Shown here in pieces: positions 48,469 to 57,601 of a stretch of 64,000 nt of DNA. This DNA comes from Westiellopsis prolifica IICB1 (GTDB lineage: Bacteria > Cyanobacteriota > Cyanobacteriia > Cyanobacteriales > Nostocaceae). Numbering within the stretch: the stretch's first letter is position 1; every line of letters starts with the position of its first letter. The translations under genes were made by a program, and so were the position numbers. The notes beneath the pieces were generated by a model that worked only from the letters and a program-made list of their open reading frames with translations, had not been told where the DNA came from and did not search any database. The stretch covers positions 121,040 through 185,039 of the forward strand of contig NZ_NAPS01000001.1 in assembly GCF_004323185.1 (NCBI RefSeq), read 5' to 3'.

Positions 48469-49560
48469 CTATTGACCAATAACTAAACAATCATTTTCTG
48501 TCCACCAAGCATAGATGGGGATATCAGGATTTGGTAAGCTGCCAAAGGTGTTAGGTTGCATGACGGTGATACACACGTCTTTTTTTAATTCAACTACATA
48601 ATTAACGTGAGTTCCTAAATACATAACGTTCACTAATCGCCCTTCAAAACAGTTAGCTTGGACACTGGGTTGATAAAGTGAAAGCTGAATTTTTTCTGGA
48701 CGCACGCTCACTACTACTGGTTGTAATAATTCAGCAGGTGTATCAACAAAACGAGAAACTGTTATTTTTAATCCTGTTTTTGTTACCACTTCTACAGTGG
48801 ATGTATTTACTTCTGTAATTTCGCCTACAAATAAATTTGTATCACCAATAAAATCTGCAACAAATGCTGTTTGGGGATTTTCGTAAATTTCGTTGGGTGT
48901 ACCAATCTGGTCTATTTTGCCATGATTCATTACGGCAATGCGATCGCTCAAGGATAGGGCTTCTTCTTGATCATGTGTAACCATAATAAAAGTCAAGCCC
49001 AGTTCTTTGTGTAAATTTGACAGTTCCACCTGCATTTGTTTACGCAGTTTTAAATCTAACGCTCCTAATGGTTCATCCAATAACAACACAGCTGGACGGT
49101 TGACTAATGCTCGTGCTAATGCTACACGTTGTTGTTGACCACCAGAAAGTTGACTAGGAAAGCGCGATCGCAAGCCTTCCATTTTTACTAGTATTAAAGC
49201 TTCGTTGACTCTAGTTTCAATTTCAGTTTTACGTATTTTTTTTAACCGCAATCCAAAGGCGATATTATCCCACACATTTAAGTGGTTAAACAAAGCATAA
49301 CTTTGAAATACAGTATTAACTGGTCGGCGATAGGGAGGAACATTAGTCATAGATTCTCCCTGGATCACAACTTTACCAGCATCAGCTCTTTCAAATCCTG
49401 CTATCAAACGTAGCGTCGTTGTCTTACCACAACCAGATGGACCGAGAATACTAAAGAATTCCCCCTGTCTAACACCCAAGTCTATTCCATGCACTGCTGG
49501 CTCTTGGTTAAAAAACTTGAAAACATTACGCAGTTCAATATCAAGGGACTCAAAAGCCAT
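48469..49560 (-). CDS. potA: PotA-type ABC transporter ATPase
   Basis: 363 residues from ATG 49560 ([10 protein letters not shown]); an upstream GTG at 49593 would add 11 residues with no support. Walker [18 protein letters not shown]-loop [10 protein letters not shown], signature [15 protein letters not shown], Walker [13 protein letters not shown] and switch His MVTHDQEEA are all present, followed by a TOBE-like C-terminal domain. It powers uptake through PotB and PotD. First gene of the operon; the 319-base gap upstream should hold the promoter. Confidence 0.93.
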   Translation of the reverse strand: MAFESLDIELRNVFKFFNQEPAVHGIDLGVRQGEFFSILGPSGCGKTTTLRLIAGFERADAGKVVIQGESMTNVPPYRRPVNTVFQSYALFNHLNVWDNIAFGLRLKKIRKTEIETRVNEALILVKMEGLRSRFPSQLSGGQQQRVALARALVNRPAVLLLDEPLGALDLKLRKQMQVELSNLHKELGLTFIMVTHDQEEALSLSDRIAVMNHGKIDQIGTPNEIYENPQTAFVADFIGDTNLFVGEITEVNTSTVEVVTKTGLKITVSRFVDTPAELLQPVVVSVRPEKIQLSLYQPSVQANCFEGRLVNVMYLGTHVNYVVELKKDVCITVMQPNTFGSLPNPDIPIYAWWTENDCLVIGQ

Positions 49561-49879
49561 AAGAGATATTCTTTTTAGATTATTTGCTACCAAACCCCGG
49601 TTAAATAGTAAGTATTATTATATACAATTAATTATAATCTTGGAATTGAATTTTGTTTTGTCTACTTGACTATTGATGTGAAGTACCCCACCCTAGTGGA
49701 GTGTCAAGGCTAAAATAGTGCGATAAATCTCTGATTCTATCTCTGTGTTCTCTGCGCCTGGGGCGGTTTATTAATGCAACATTTTAGTCTAGACACGCTA
49801 CTAGAGAGCGATGGGGAATTAAGTAAGTTGACCAATGACCAATGACCAATGACTTACTTAGAGGTTAACCTTGTTTAGC
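49561..49879. other. intergenic region upstream of potA
   Basis: About 320 bases between two minus-strand genes. It contains AT-rich sequence near 49615-49650 that could be the pot promoter and a tgaccaatgaccaatg heptamer cluster at 49830-49852. No gene seen. Confidence 0.5.
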
Positions 49880-51430
49880 TCAAGATTTTCCCAACACAAC
49901 CTTTGAGTCGTCGGAGGAAGCGTCACTAACCATCCCTGAATATTCTCCGTTATAGTTGGTAAATTCAGACGGTGATCGGCGAATATTAGATAGACGAATT
50001 TGCCAATCGGAAACCTGCTCGTAGGTAAGGTGATTAGTATTGGAAGTAGTTGTCCATACCCCCCAAAGACAGGTGTCTTCAAACTGTAGCATTCCTGTCT
50101 TGCGTAAGTTATAGGCTTGCGGAGTTCCGGGCAAGGGGATAATGCTGTAGCACGAAGTTTGAAATTCTAATTGAGGGTTAATCTCTACCAGTTCATCTAC
50201 AAGATCTGAAATCGCTTCCTCAAGACGTAACAAATCATCATGGTCATCATCGGGTAGCCCGATAATGATGCCATAAGCAATGACGGGTACACCTGTTCTG
50301 ACTACAGATTTCATCAACGTACAATGCTCTTGCCAAGGTAGCAGTTTCTTGTATGCTTCTCGCCCAAAAACGGGACGTTCGGCAGGGATATAAGCTAAAG
50401 GACAACCAACTTTGCCATCCCAGCCAAACAGGGCTTCAATCAGTTCTTCGTCAGGTCTGAGGTCGGTGGTTTCGTAGTTACGCCCAGCTCCGAGAGTTGT
50501 TTTCCTCAGTTCTAAACCATTGGGCCACATGAGAGTTATTCCCATCTCCCGCGCACCATTGGTAATTGCGAGGATCTCTTCTCGCCCTTCAGGAAAGAGT
50601 CCACGGGCGAGGAATTGATCGGAACCGATATTGATCGAAACAGCCCCCGCTTCTTTCTGGATAGCCAACCATTTGAAGGCTGTTTCTGGGGACATTCTCC
50701 GAAAACCAGTGCCATAGGTGGGTGTCATGCAAAAATCGCAGGTGCGATCGCAACCAATGTCAGCTACCAGTGAACCGACTGGTACACATCCCTGGACATT
50801 GGGGAGTGTCCCTAAACAGTCTCGCGCCACTTCCACCGAGGGTAATGCCCACTCATCTGGGGTTTTTGCTTTATTCTTTCTGGCATACTGTTTACCATCT
50901 GCCAAAATAACACCCGTGAGGTCTTCCCGTGGGGTTTTGCCGAGTACATAGTCAAAAATAGCCCAATTCGCTGCCCCAGATTTATCCTGAACGACTGCTG
51001 CTGCGCCCGCTTTCAAGTAGTGATGCGGTTCAGCGAAAGCATCCGATCCGCCAACGACAATGGGACGACCGCCTTTAGCCAGATGCTTAATCACCATACA
51101 ACTGACTTGACGGTCTTGAGAGAAATTAACTGTAACTCCCCACGCATCATAGGCGTGAGGATCGAGGGCGGAAATTTTGCCCCCAACGTAAGTTTTTCGC
51201 AGGGTCATCCCTTTCCAGAAAACCTGCCCAAATTCTTCACTATAATTATCATCTCTGAGGTTGACCAATTGAGCATCAAATCCTCCTGCTTGCAAGTCAG
51301 GGATCAAAACTTGCTTGCTGATTAAGGAACGATGTCTATATAAAGAAGTCCAATTTTTGCCTTCTGCATCGTATAATCCCGTTGCTGGAACTTCAATAAG
51401 TCCAATTGTTGGAGACTTTTTAGCTACCAT
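49880..51430 (-). CDS. B12-binding-domain radical SAM protein
   Basis: 516 residues. An N-terminal Rossmann-like part (PTIGLIEVPATGLYDAEG to HYLKAGAAAVVQD) resembles a cobalamin-binding domain with GGSDAFAEPHHY. The radical SAM core is at about 220-450, with the iron-sulphur motif GCDRTCDFCMTPTYGTGFRR (C-x3-C-x2-C). SAM-dependent radical chemistry is therefore expected, likely a methylation or rearrangement, but the substrate is unknown. No biosynthetic partner genes are adjacent. Stands alone with a 700-base AT-rich upstream region. Confidence 0.85.
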   Translation of the reverse strand: MVAKKSPTIGLIEVPATGLYDAEGKNWTSLYRHRSLISKQVLIPDLQAGGFDAQLVNLRDDNYSEEFGQVFWKGMTLRKTYVGGKISALDPHAYDAWGVTVNFSQDRQVSCMVIKHLAKGGRPIVVGGSDAFAEPHHYLKAGAAAVVQDKSGAANWAIFDYVLGKTPREDLTGVILADGKQYARKNKAKTPDEWALPSVEVARDCLGTLPNVQGCVPVGSLVADIGCDRTCDFCMTPTYGTGFRRMSPETAFKWLAIQKEAGAVSINIGSDQFLARGLFPEGREEILAITNGAREMGITLMWPNGLELRKTTLGAGRNYETTDLRPDEELIEALFGWDGKVGCPLAYIPAERPVFGREAYKKLLPWQEHCTLMKSVVRTGVPVIAYGIIIGLPDDDHDDLLRLEEAISDLVDELVEINPQLEFQTSCYSIIPLPGTPQAYNLRKTGMLQFEDTCLWGVWTTTSNTNHLTYEQVSDWQIRLSNIRRSPSEFTNYNGEYSGMVSDASSDDSKVVLGKS

Positions 51431-52158
51431 ATTTTAGGGTGCGTAATATGGGATAACAGTAGGAGCTTTTCGATCTGTCCCAATCGCAATTCCTTGCCCT
51501 TAGGACAAGTCGGTTAGCCAATTTTCTATCAAATCAGATAATAGCAGAAAAATCCAATAAATATCAACCAAGAAGTTTTTTTTACAAAAGGAGGATAATC
51601 GAAAATCTTGTGTTTTTTATGATTTTTTGTCCCAAATTTTCAGCAGCAGACGTAATATATATTAAATAATTCGTATTTATCTAGGTGATAAATTATTAAT
51701 ATTAAGCAATGGAGTGTAAATACCTTCAACAAGTTTATGTTTACATTTAATAGTGTGACATAAAAACGCCAACATCTGCTTTCATCCGAAAATTTTACGA
51801 TAAATTAATCGAGTTTAAATCGATTGCTATTTTAAATAATCTCTCTGAATTATCCCAGGAATTTTACTTTACAAATCTTGATTATGTGTGCTTCTAGTAA
51901 CTCAAAATTATTAATTTTATCAAGATGATATCTAAATACTTTTAGCGGTTGAAATAATAAGTATTGCTAACACTAATATTTTGAGTGTTCTGAAGCACTT
52001 GACCCTACGTAATTATTTCTTGGCGATCGCCCTGAGGAAAAACTTTTTGGTTGACCAAACCTAATTCAGCTCACACCACTGTTGTCATTGATGATGTTAA
52101 AGCTAAAGGGGCTAGTTATCTGTTCTTGGTCAATTTGTTTGTACCAATTGCCAAGAAC
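51431..52158. other. AT-rich intergenic region
   Basis: About 730 bases with no gene I can support. Very AT-rich between 51540 and 51960; one GCGATCGC at about 52023. Confidence 0.5.
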
Positions 52159-52380
52159 TCAAGTACAACCTCTTCTCACCATCGCCAGATCTCGAATTAG
52201 CGGTAGCCTAGAGCTAATATAGGCACGGATGACTTGCATTTCTTCACTGCTGAGTAGTTTTTGGTTTTCCACTCGCCTTAGCAACTGTTGAATTAATTCC
52301 GCGTCGTTGACTTCTAAAAGAATATTGGTCTGAGTGTCTTCAATCAAAGACCAAACTTGACGTAATGTTGATGCGTTCAC
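52159..52380 (-). CDS. small helical protein of unknown function
   Basis: 73 residues, all helical by pattern: TLRQVWSLIEDTQTNILLEV, ELIQQLLRRVENQKLLS, then EEMQVIRAYISSRLPLIRDL. Small proteins of this kind recur in cyanobacterial genomes as hypotheticals. No membrane segment or signal peptide. A 19-bp perfect palindrome lies 60 bases upstream of its start. Confidence 0.6.
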   Translation of the reverse strand: MNASTLRQVWSLIEDTQTNILLEVNDAELIQQLLRRVENQKLLSSEEMQVIRAYISSRLPLIRDLAMVRRGCT

Positions 52381-52988
52381 AGCACTTACCCCATTGCGAC
52401 AGCTTACAGCAAAACTTCAAATAGCTGACATTGACAAAAGCCCCGGTTTAAAACCGGGGTTTCATTTGTGTCGGTTATCGTGAACAATCTAAAGAAAATA
52501 TTAAATTCAAAATCTTAAGAAAATATTAAATATTACAAAATTTAACTAATTTGATGGGAATCTAAATAGCAGTTTACTTTTTGTAATAAAATGGGGTCAG
52601 CTTATATAAAGACCCTGAATATAAAATCTTACCGTGTTCTTTGTGTGAAAATTCAGTGGTGAGTAAGAATTATTGTCTACGTGTTGAAGTATCCTAATAC
52701 GGAGAAATCCCGGCTCCTGTAAAGCAACGGTTAGATTTTCTAACGGCAGTATGACAAATAAAGAGCGAATAATAGCAGGTTGACGCTCGCGTACCCCAAC
52801 TCGTAAGCTGATGTGCGCTTAGATTAAATATTCTTGCGTTAGGACTGTCCAGGGTCAACAGTCCAAAGTCCAAGCTAGTCTTTGACTCTGGACTGTTGAC
52901 TTTTGACAACCTGATCGCAAAATATACAATTTAAATGGATAGCAGCTTACCAGACGAGCCATGGCGCGTCTGGTACATTTGTGCCGAG
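52381..52988. other. intergenic region with GC-rich palindrome
   Basis: CCCCGGTTTAAAACCGGGG (52441-52459) is a near-perfect hairpin and may terminate transcription from prxQ. Other parts are AT-rich with aagaaaatattaaat direct repeats near 52490-52530. A gtccaaagtccaa repeat tract is at 52850-52905. No gene supported. Confidence 0.55.
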
Positions 52989-53450
52989 TTACTTCCCTGC
53001 AAGCTCTTGCAGCTTTTTTAGCGCCTCTTGAACATGACCTTCAAAGTTAAACATTGAATCAAAAACATATTGCACAACTCCGTGTTGGTCAATTACATAA
53101 GTAACACGTCCAGGTAATAAACCAAAAGCCGCTTTTGCACCGTATAGCTTTCGCACTTGGTCGCCTTTGTCACTCAACAAAATAAACGGTAGATTGTACT
53201 TCGCAGCAAATTTTTGATGTGACTCACTAGAGTCACCACTCACACCAATTACTTCAGCGCCAGCGGTTTTAAACACTTCATACTGATCGCGAAAGGCGCA
53301 GGATTCAGCAGTACATCCCGGTGTGTCATCCTTCGGGTAAAAGTACAGGACTACAGCGTTTTTGCCACGAAAATCTTTCAGGCTCACCGTTGATCGGTTT
53401 TGAGAAGGTAGGCTGAAATCAGGAGCAGTGTCTCCAACTTTAACAGGCAT
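52989..53450 (-). CDS. prxQ: peroxiredoxin Q/BCP
   Basis: 153 residues. The thioredoxin-fold peroxidase has the BCP/PrxQ active site TPGCTAESCAFRD, with peroxidatic and resolving cysteines five residues apart. FYPKDDTPG and GVSGDSSESHQKFA are family hallmarks. It reduces hydroperoxides using thioredoxin. It has no transit or signal peptide, so it is cytosolic in a cyanobacterium. Followed upstream by a tRNA-Ala gene. Confidence 0.93.
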   Translation of the reverse strand: MPVKVGDTAPDFSLPSQNRSTVSLKDFRGKNAVVLYFYPKDDTPGCTAESCAFRDQYEVFKTAGAEVIGVSGDSSESHQKFAAKYNLPFILLSDKGDQVRKLYGAKAAFGLLPGRVTYVIDQHGVVQYVFDSMFNFEGHVQEALKKLQELAGK

Positions 53451-53593
53451 AGTTAAATTTAATCAAAACTAAGTTTCTTAGACAATGTTTAATAAAATAT
53501 TACACAATATTAAAGCAGACTGCTCTTCAAAACTCTACCTTCAATATGCATTACCGTCTGTAGGTCGGAGTTCGGCTTTATTTAATGTGCATA

Positions 53594-53666
53594 TGGAGTT
53601 AAGCGGATTCGAACCGCTGACCCCCTCAATGCCATTGAGGTGCTCTACCAACTGAGCTATAACCCC
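53594..53666 (-). tRNA. tRNA-Ala(GGC)
   Basis: 73-nt cloverleaf on the minus strand. Acceptor arms GGGGTTA / TAACTCC with discriminator A; D-arm AGCTCAGTTGGTAGAGC; anticodon stem CTCAA / TTGAG with loop containing GGC; T-arm GCGGTTCGAATCCGC. CCA is not encoded. Confidence 0.95.
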
Positions 53667-53796
53667 AGAATCCTTAATTAGCAAGCTTGTTAAGCTTTTT
53701 TAGTTTAGTTCCTGAGTTGTCTTTGTTTTTATAGTATGCAAGTTTATGCAATTTAAGTCAACACAAGTTTATTAAGATAGGTAAATTTCAAGTTCA

Positions 53797-54023
53797 GAAG
53801 GCAGCTATGCTGGAGGCAGAAGGCAGAAGGCAACCCACCCTTAAAAGAGTGGGATTGAAACAAGAACGTTTTATACCTCACTGCAAGCAGTTTCGGTATA
53901 ATTATCATTCTGAACTGGGCTTTAGACCCAGAACTAAAGTATCAATTAACACTCCCCAGCATAAGTGCCTTCTGCCCACCTACGGAAGCCGCTTTGCGTC
54001 TACGACCCTCTGCCTTTCTTTGT
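53797..54023 (+). mobile_element. MITE family A, copy 3
   Basis: Arms gaaggcag...ggcagaaggcag and ccccagcataagtgccttctg match copies 1 and 2. Core helices: CCCAC/GTGGG, TTATACC/GGTATAA (with inner CTGC/GCAG) and CTGGG/CCCAG. The strand after the first helix reads gaaacaagaacg. The right end is followed by cctacggaagccg, a further insert-like stretch. Confidence 0.7.
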
Positions 54024-54128
54024 AATGTATCAATTGACACATTAAAAATATAATAGGATATCCCTCTCAGATTGACCTAGAAAGGGCTTCTAATTTGATC
54101 AAATTAAAATAGTTAAAAAATATATTTG

Positions 54129-54347
54129 CTAATTACTCAAAGGCTTCAAATAAGCGATCGCCTGCTTCCAAATGATCACTTGTTGAGTGGTATCATTCAC
54201 AAGACACACACTATATTGATCTTGCCACATCACTCTTCCCGTCAATATATCACCCGTCAGCAATTTAATCTCAATCGGTACTGTTTCCTTAATCAGGTTT
54301 TGTAATTGGCGAGTGCTAGGTAAAGAAGTGTCAAATTCGGTAATCAT
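54129..54347 (-). CDS. hfq: Hfq-family RNA-binding protein (cyanobacterial type)
   Basis: 72 residues. LPSTRQLQNLIKETVPIEIK, LLTGDILTGRVMWQDQYSVC and TTQQVIIWKQAIAYLKPL follow the Sm1-Sm2 fold of Hfq. The canonical KH motif of Sm2 is replaced by KQAIAYL, as known for cyanobacterial Hfq, which binds RNA weakly and works with the type IV pilus base in Synechocystis. Divergent from dapF, the usual cyanobacterial arrangement. HIP-rich. Confidence 0.88.
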   Translation of the reverse strand: MITEFDTSLPSTRQLQNLIKETVPIEIKLLTGDILTGRVMWQDQYSVCLVNDTTQQVIIWKQAIAYLKPLSN

Positions 54348-54451
54348 AATTTAATAGTCAATGGTCAATGGTCAATGGTCAAAACTGTCAACGATGGACT
54401 CTGGACTATTGACCAATGACAAAACATAAATATAGTTCATGGATCTTGGGA

Positions 54452-55297
54452 ATGGCAATAGAATTTACTAAGTATCACGGTTTAGGTAACGATTTCATTT
54501 TGATTGACAATCGCTCTAACTCAGAGCCTGTAATCACTCCAGAACAAGCAGTGCAGTTATGCGATCGCCATTTTGGGATTGGTGCTGATGGTGTAATTTT
54601 TGCACTACCAGGTGAAAACAATACTGATTACACCATGCGGATTTTTAATTCCGATGGTTCCGAACCCGAAATGTGTGGTAATGGTATTCGTTGTTTAGCT
54701 GCATTTTTGGCTGAATTGGAAGGTGACTCACGCAAAAGTAATCAATATCGGATTCATACCCTGGCTGGTGTAATTACACCCGAACTGATGTCCGATGGAC
54801 AAGTAAAAGTTGATATGGGTATCCCCAGATTACTTGCTGGCGAGATTCCTACTACATTATGTCCTGCTGATGAGAAAGTTATTAACCAACCCTTAGAAGT
54901 AGCAGGAAAAACTTGGGATGTCACCTGTGTCAGCATGGGTAATCCCCATTGCATAACCTTTGTTGAAGACGTCGCAGCAATTCCCCTAGATCAAATTGGT
55001 CCACAATTTGAACATCACCCAGTTTTTCCCCAACGAACCAATACTGAATTTATTCAAATTGTCCGCCCAGATTACTTGAAAATGCGAGTTTGGGAACGTG
55101 GCGCTGGAATTACTTTAGCTTGTGGTACTGGTGCTTGTGCTTCCTTAGTAGCTGGAGTGCTAACACAAAGATGCGATCGCACTGCAATTGTAGAATTACC
55201 TGGAGGTTGTTTGCAAATTGCTTGGTCAGAAATTGACCAAAGAATTTATATGACAGGCCCAGCAGAACAAGTCTTTCAAGGAAAGTTAAAAATTTAG
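54452..55297 (+). CDS. dapF: diaminopimelate epimerase
   Basis: 281 residues from ATG 54452 ([17 protein letters not shown]); an upstream ATG at 54416 adds 12 residues without family support. Active-site cysteines are in [10 protein letters not shown] and [10 protein letters not shown]. It interconverts LL- and meso-diaminopimelate for lysine and peptidoglycan. Heptamer TCAATGG repeats lie at 54358-54382 just upstream. Divergent from hfq. Confidence 0.95.
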   Translation: MAIEFTKYHGLGNDFILIDNRSNSEPVITPEQAVQLCDRHFGIGADGVIFALPGENNTDYTMRIFNSDGSEPEMCGNGIRCLAAFLAELEGDSRKSNQYRIHTLAGVITPELMSDGQVKVDMGIPRLLAGEIPTTLCPADEKVINQPLEVAGKTWDVTCVSMGNPHCITFVEDVAAIPLDQIGPQFEHHPVFPQRTNTEFIQIVRPDYLKMRVWERGAGITLACGTGACASLVAGVLTQRCDRTAIVELPGGCLQIAWSEIDQRIYMTGPAEQVFQGKLKI

Positions 55298-55312
55298 TCA
55301 GATGAGTTTTTC

Positions 55313-55378
55313 TTAGTGTCTTTGTGCCTTTGTGTTTCAAAAATAATTATTTCACCACAAAGACACAAAGGCACAAAG
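55313..55378. repeat. inverted repeat between convergent genes
   Basis: cttagtgtctttgtgcctttgtgtttcaaaaat is mirrored by ttcaccacaaagacacaaaggcacaaag. Same family as 2278-2313 and 40801-40871; could terminate both genes. Confidence 0.7.
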
Positions 55379-55387
55379 AGAAATAGT

Positions 55388-55966
55388 TTAATCTGGGAAA
55401 GCTAAACCAGTTCTTGGATCGCGGATATACAACCCTAGTGTGAGACTACGCATCACTTCATCCCAAACCGATATTAGCTGTTCTGCTTGATCTGCCCAAT
55501 AATCGAATGTAATTAAGCATTGCACATTCGACCCCAAGCCAATGCAAGTCCGCGAAAAGGCTTCTCGTGGTTCTTCTTGGGTGTCGATAAATTTAATTTC
55601 TGCCCACATAATTTTGGCAGTTTGGCGCTTGACGGTAACAATTTCTCCCTTCTCGATGACGTTGCGTTCGTCGTTGTCTATGATTTTCTTTAAAGTGGGT
55701 TTGAGTGGAAACAGACTCCAATCATTGGGTGGGAGGCGATTAAAAGATACTTCTAAGCAGCAATCATCGTTAGGTGGTTTTTGATCGAGGAACTTGAAGG
55801 ATTTTTCTTGTGGCTCCAAAACCCAATTTTCGGGAACATTGAAGCGAACAGCTCCCCGACCTGCAACAAAAATTTTGTAGCCAGATGGAGATTCCCAGCG
55901 ATGATCAGGTTTTAGTTCAAGCGTTTCTTTGATCCATTGAAGATTGCTTTTTTTTGGCTTTGCCAT
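55388..55966 (-). CDS. conserved-looking cytosolic protein of unknown function
   Basis: 192 residues. WESPSGYKIFVAGRGAVRFN, DDCCLEVSFNRLPPNDWSLF and the C-terminal YIRDPRTGLAFPD look well-structured and are likely conserved among cyanobacteria. The pattern is mixed alpha/beta; no catalytic motif is visible. The first 12 residues are basic (KPKKSNLQWIK). It converges with dapF and is followed upstream by MITE B. Confidence 0.7.
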   Translation of the reverse strand: MAKPKKSNLQWIKETLELKPDHRWESPSGYKIFVAGRGAVRFNVPENWVLEPQEKSFKFLDQKPPNDDCCLEVSFNRLPPNDWSLFPLKPTLKKIIDNDERNVIEKGEIVTVKRQTAKIMWAEIKFIDTQEEPREAFSRTCIGLGSNVQCLITFDYWADQAEQLISVWDEVMRSLTLGLYIRDPRTGLAFPD

Positions 55967-56075
55967 GGTGTGTTTGCAAAATCTGCTCTAGAAGTGCGAT
56001 GGTGCGATCGCCCCCTTTGTTAATAGTATCAAATCGCTAGGGTGCGTTGTCGCTGACGTCATACACACTTCTTAA

Positions 56076-56229
56076 CTTATATCTTGCATCTAACCCTAAA
56101 TTAAAATTTGGGCTTAAAGCTAAAGTCGGTTTTAAACCGACTAGTTAAAGTTTTAAGCCATTTTAATGGGTTTAAGCTTTGAGCCGAAAATTTATTTTAC
56201 GGCTGATTGCAACTGGTGCAAGATGTCAG
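56076..56229. mobile_element. MITE family B, copy 2
   Basis: Ends CTTATATCTTGCATC and GGTGCAAGATGTCAG; TTAA on both sides (56072-56075 and 56230-56233) is a probable target duplication. It is the reverse complement of copy 1 with about 80 percent identity by eye. The right TTAA provides the TAA stop codon of xisI. Confidence 0.85.
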
Positions 56230-56565
56230 TTAAGCAACACCGTAATCTGTGTACTGTCTTTTATACGGAGGTTGTAAGCCCAAAACAATGTCGTCTTTGG
56301 GAACGCCCATTTTAACCAGTTCTTCAGCAGGATTCTGATCTGTTAAGTTCTGCTGAAGCCATATTTTTCCGTTTTTAATATCAAAATGGATCACACATCG
56401 ATAGATGCGATCAAATTCTTGCCAACCCACATTTATCCATTGATAATGATCTCGTTGTGTATCGAAGATCAGTTGAGTCTCCACTTCATCATCTGAAATA
56501 TCATCACTGGCATAACAAGTCAGCAAGGTCTGAATGTATTCTCGATACTGAGCTATTTTATCCAT
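56230..56565 (-). CDS. xisI: XisI-family protein
   Basis: 111 residues. YREYIQTLLTCYASDDISDD, DTQRDHYQWINVGWQEFDR and IWLQQNLTDQNPAEELVKMG match XisI, named as a control factor for excision of the fdxN element in Anabaena. It overlaps xisH by 13 bases. No fdxN element, fdxN or xisF is here; xisH/xisI pairs are scattered in many cyanobacteria without excision elements. Its stop codon lies in the MITE B duplication. Confidence 0.9.
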   Translation of the reverse strand: MDKIAQYREYIQTLLTCYASDDISDDEVETQLIFDTQRDHYQWINVGWQEFDRIYRCVIHFDIKNGKIWLQQNLTDQNPAEELVKMGVPKDDIVLGLQPPYKRQYTDYGVA

Positions 56566-56969
56566 TGCACAATCACCTCATGCACAGGGTCGTAGACAAC
56601 TAACAAAACTTGATATATTTGTACTGCTGTCTGCGTGAACTCAAGTTGAAAAAAAGTTCGATAAGCATCTATTGGAACTGCCAAATATAATACTCGCTCC
56701 GGCTCAGTTGCTTTTAGCGCTAGCCGATAACTGAGAAATTGACCTAAAGCACCGTAAAAATCTGTAATGGCAGAAGGATTTAGAAAGCTTTTAATCTCAA
56801 CAGCTATTTTCTCACCTGCTCTCTCGGCTGCAACTAGTTTTTCTGCACCTAAATCAACCTGAAAGTTGACGTTACCAAATTTAAATTTGAGTGGATCATC
56901 TGTAATTATCCACTGCTCTTTTTTTAGAGCTTGCTTGACTGCTTCGTGAAAGATGTCCTTTGCTGACAC
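56553..56969 (-). CDS. xisH: XisH-family protein
   Basis: 138 residues. DIFHEAVKQALKKEQWIITD, DLGAEKLVAAERAGEKIAVE with IKSFLNPS and DFYGALGQFLSYRLAL match XisH, which has a restriction-endonuclease-like core (the D-x(n)-E-x-K of GAEKL...AVEIKSF). With XisI it forms the pair described for fdxN excision control. First gene of a two-gene operon. Function outside excision is unknown. Confidence 0.9.
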   Translation of the reverse strand: MSAKDIFHEAVKQALKKEQWIITDDPLKFKFGNVNFQVDLGAEKLVAAERAGEKIAVEIKSFLNPSAITDFYGALGQFLSYRLALKATEPERVLYLAVPIDAYRTFFQLEFTQTAVQIYQVLLVVYDPVHEVIVQWIK

Positions 56970-57245
56970 AGATAAAAATTGCTTAGGTTAGTTTGTGGGC
57001 GATCGCCCACTTTGTTAATAGTATCAAATCGCTAGGGTGATTTGTCGCTGACATGGTACACCAAATCTCGTACTGTGTTGATGTGTAGTTAAGTAAGTTT
57101 GATCACCTCACAGGAATTAAATCTTTATGGATATTAATAAGCAATAGTCCTGAATTTAATTAGTTAAACTTGTAATATTTTTAACTAAGATATATACTAT
57201 CTTGCAGTATTTTTTATCAACAGTGAGTTAAAAGGAGCCTCTAAA

Positions 57246-57512
57246 ATGAGTGGATTATTTTTAAAACAAGAAGAATTTGAAAATATTTTTACATCCCATC
57301 TTAAGATTGAAACATACTCAAAATCGATAGAAGCTCTTTTTAGTCTGAGACAACTAAACAAAATAAATTACCAACCTTATTATCAAAGAAATTATGTTTG
57401 GGATAATCATAAAGCTTCTTATTTTATAGAAAGTATTCTTCTTGGAACTGAAATACCGCCGTTAATCTTTTTTAATAAGACCCAATTTCTAAATATTTTA
57501 AAAATACGTTAA
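57246..57512 (+). pseudogene. N-terminal fragment of a DUF262 (GmrSD-like) protein
   Basis: 88 residues. YQPYYQRNYVWDNHKASYFI and IESILLGTEIPPLIFF are the opening of a DUF262 domain, but the next motif, DGxQR, is missing. The frame shifts after LIFFNKT and stops. The following frame (57602) continues the same kind of protein, so an internal deletion of roughly 100 or more codons plus a frameshift is likely. AAAGGAG lies just before the start. Confidence 0.75.
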
Positions 57513-57601
57513 AAAAAGACAAAATTTTTATCGAGTTAGTATACAATCTATTTTTTAAGAAAAAAACGGATAACAATATTGAACCTGATATCGGAAAAAT
57601 A

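Noticed and set aside
52694..52909. 71-codon minus-strand frame
   Set aside because: It overlaps a gtccaaagtccaa repeat tract and shows no protein-like pattern.
53833..53862. CRISPR-repeat look-alike (ends GTGGGATTGAAAC) inside MITE A copy 3
   Set aside because: Only one copy is present, no spacers or cas genes are nearby, and the same position in the other two copies differs while keeping the hairpin.
56230..56969. xisHI as evidence of an fdxN excision element
   Set aside because: No recombinase gene, no nif/fdx genes and no element border are seen; xisHI pairs are common outside such elements.
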